The notes beneath the pieces are model-generated. The model was given only the letters and a program-made list of their open reading frames with translations. It did no database searches and was not told the origin of the DNA. From contig CM049414.1 of NCBI GenBank assembly GCA_026929865.2, positions 62,001 to 126,000 of the forward strand: a stretch of 64,000 nt of DNA, in the 5' to 3' direction. Below are positions 62,971-64,000 of this stretch, piece by piece (the first letter of the stretch is position 1; each line of letters starts with the position of its first letter). This DNA comes from Hyperoplus lanceolatus (Eukaryota; Chordata; Actinopteri; Uranoscopiformes; Ammodytidae). The translations under genes and the position numbers were made by a program.

Positions 62971-63838
62971 ACACTCAACAAAAATATGAACGCAACACTT
63001 TTGTTTTTGCTCCCATTTTTTATGAGATGGACTTAAAGATCTAAAATTAATTCCAGATACACAATTGTACCATTTCTTTCACACATTGTTCACAAATCTG
63101 TCTAAATGTGTGATAGTGAGCACTTCTGCTTTGCTGAGATAATCCATCCCACCTCACAGGTGTGCCACATCAAGATGCTGATCTGACATCATGATTAGTG
63201 CACAGGTGTGCCTTAGACTGCCCACAATAGAAGGCCACTCTGAAATGTGCATTTTTTTGCTTTATTGGGGGTCTGGGGACTCAGAACCAGTCAGTATCTG
63301 GTGTGACCACCATTTGCTTCAAGCAGTGCAACACATCTTCTTCGCATAGAGTTTATCAGATTGTCAATTGTGGCCTGTGGAATGTTGGTCCACTCCTCTT
63401 CAATGGCTGTGCGAAGTTGCTGGAGACGGCTTATGGTGGAGAAATGAACATTCAATGCACGAGCAACAGATCTGGTTGACATTCCTGCTGTCTGCATGCC
63501 AATTGCACGCTCCCTCAATGCTTGTGGCAACTGTGGCATTTTGCTGTGAGACAAAACTGCACATTTCAGGGTGGCCTTTTATTGTGGACAGTCTAAGGCA
63601 CACCTGTGCACTAATCATGATGTCAGATCAGCATCTTGATGTGGCACACCTGTGAGGTGGGATGGATTATCTCAGCAAAGCAGAAGTGCTCACTATCACA
63701 CATTTAGACAGATTTGTGAACAATGTTTGAGAGAAATGGTACAATTGTGTATCTGGAATGAATTTTAGATCTTTAAGTCCATTTCATGTAAAATGGGAGC
63801 AAAAACAAAAGTGTTGCGTTTATATTTTTGTTGAGTAT
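62971..63838 (-). mobile_element. Tc1-type transposon, internally deleted
   Basis: Inverted repeats of about 280 bases start ACTCAACAAAAATATGAACG on the left and end GTTGAGTATA on the right. TA flanks lie at about 62969-62970 and 63837-63840 (the exact pair is ambiguous in TATATA). Between them is a shortened transposase (63291-63542). Confidence 0.9.
63291..63542 (-). pseudogene. Tc1 transposase, N-terminus fused to C-terminus by deletion
   Basis: MPQLPQALRERAIGMQTAGM and STRSVARALNVHFSTISRLQ form the paired-type helix-turn-helix DNA-binding start. This is followed in frame by RTAIEEEWTNIPQ, NLINSMRRRCVALLEANGG and HTRY, the last residues of the enzyme. The DDE catalytic domain is deleted. 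The frame may alternatively start four codons or so upstream (63554). If expressed, it could bind the inverted repeats without cutting. Confidence 0.8.
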
Positions 63839-64000
63839 ATATAAAAAAGCTCTCATTCTTCACAACATACACTCCGATGGCATCGGCAACAACAACAACT
63901 ATTGCTGATGATCTCCCATAACATAAGCACAACCAGCAACACACACACCTTCAAATGCAATGCTACTGACACATGAAAACACTGACACTCCGACTCAACG
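63839..64000. other. Unassigned sequence at window edge
   Basis: Short non-repetitive sequence with a (CAA)n at 63890-63900. No feature was supported. Confidence 0.3.

Overview
The window looks like nuclear DNA of a ray-finned (teleost) fish. It is AT-rich and intron-like. It carries the usual teleost transposon mix: L2 and CR1/Rex-type LINEs, an L1/Tx1-type LINE, tRNA-derived SINEs, Tc1 elements with long inverted repeats, many hAT elements with 8-bp target-site duplications (TSDs), piggyBac, a Harbinger-type MITE and a Ty3/gypsy element. I see no bacterial genes, no CRISPR array and no genuine stand-alone rRNA or tRNA gene. The species cannot be told from the sequence.

The one host-gene candidate lies on the minus strand. 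Eight exons between 61925 and 22784 join through GT-AG introns with consistent phase at all seven junctions. They give an open frame of about 606 codons that ends in a stop. The product reads as a Crypton-like tyrosine recombinase: a C2HC-type finger, an alpha-helical N-terminal domain, then a catalytic domain with candidate Arg, Lys, Arg, His and Tyr residues. The 5' end lies upstream of 61925. Almost everything from 23 to 61 kb is therefore transposon-filled intron of this gene, including one intron of about 25 kb.

Region by region. 0-8.5 kb: three CR1/L2/Rex-type LINE pseudogenes, one nested inside another, plus a SINE. 8.5-12 kb: a TIR element and a hAT element. 12.2-21.3 kb: copy A of a TTAA-flanked DNA transposon that I cannot assign to a family, carrying a hAT (itself holding another hAT), a hAT MITE and an L2 LINE. 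21.4-22.4 kb: an LTR-like repeat split by a Harbinger-type MITE. 22.8-23.7 kb: the last two exons. 23.8-27.9 kb: an L2 fragment split by a hAT and by a long-inverted-repeat element that contains a minisatellite. 28-34.1 kb: an L1-like LINE split by a hAT. 34.5-40.7 kb: four-level nesting, hAT > hAT > LINE > copy B of the TTAA element. 41-47 kb: SINEs, a MITE, a second LTR-like repeat and a LINE with an intact 917-codon frame. 47.3-51.8 kb: a Tc1, exon 6, then a hAT containing piggyBac, a MITE and a SINE. 51.8-57.1 kb: exons 5 and 4 and a decayed gypsy element. 57.3-61.9 kb: a long (GT)n, exons 3 to 1, a MITE, a hAT and a putative solo LTR. 63-63.8 kb: an internally deleted Tc1.

Many insertion boundaries are fixed by exact TSDs. 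In several cases they are also fixed by an unoccupied paralogous site elsewhere in this same window. All family names are by eye; no database search was run.
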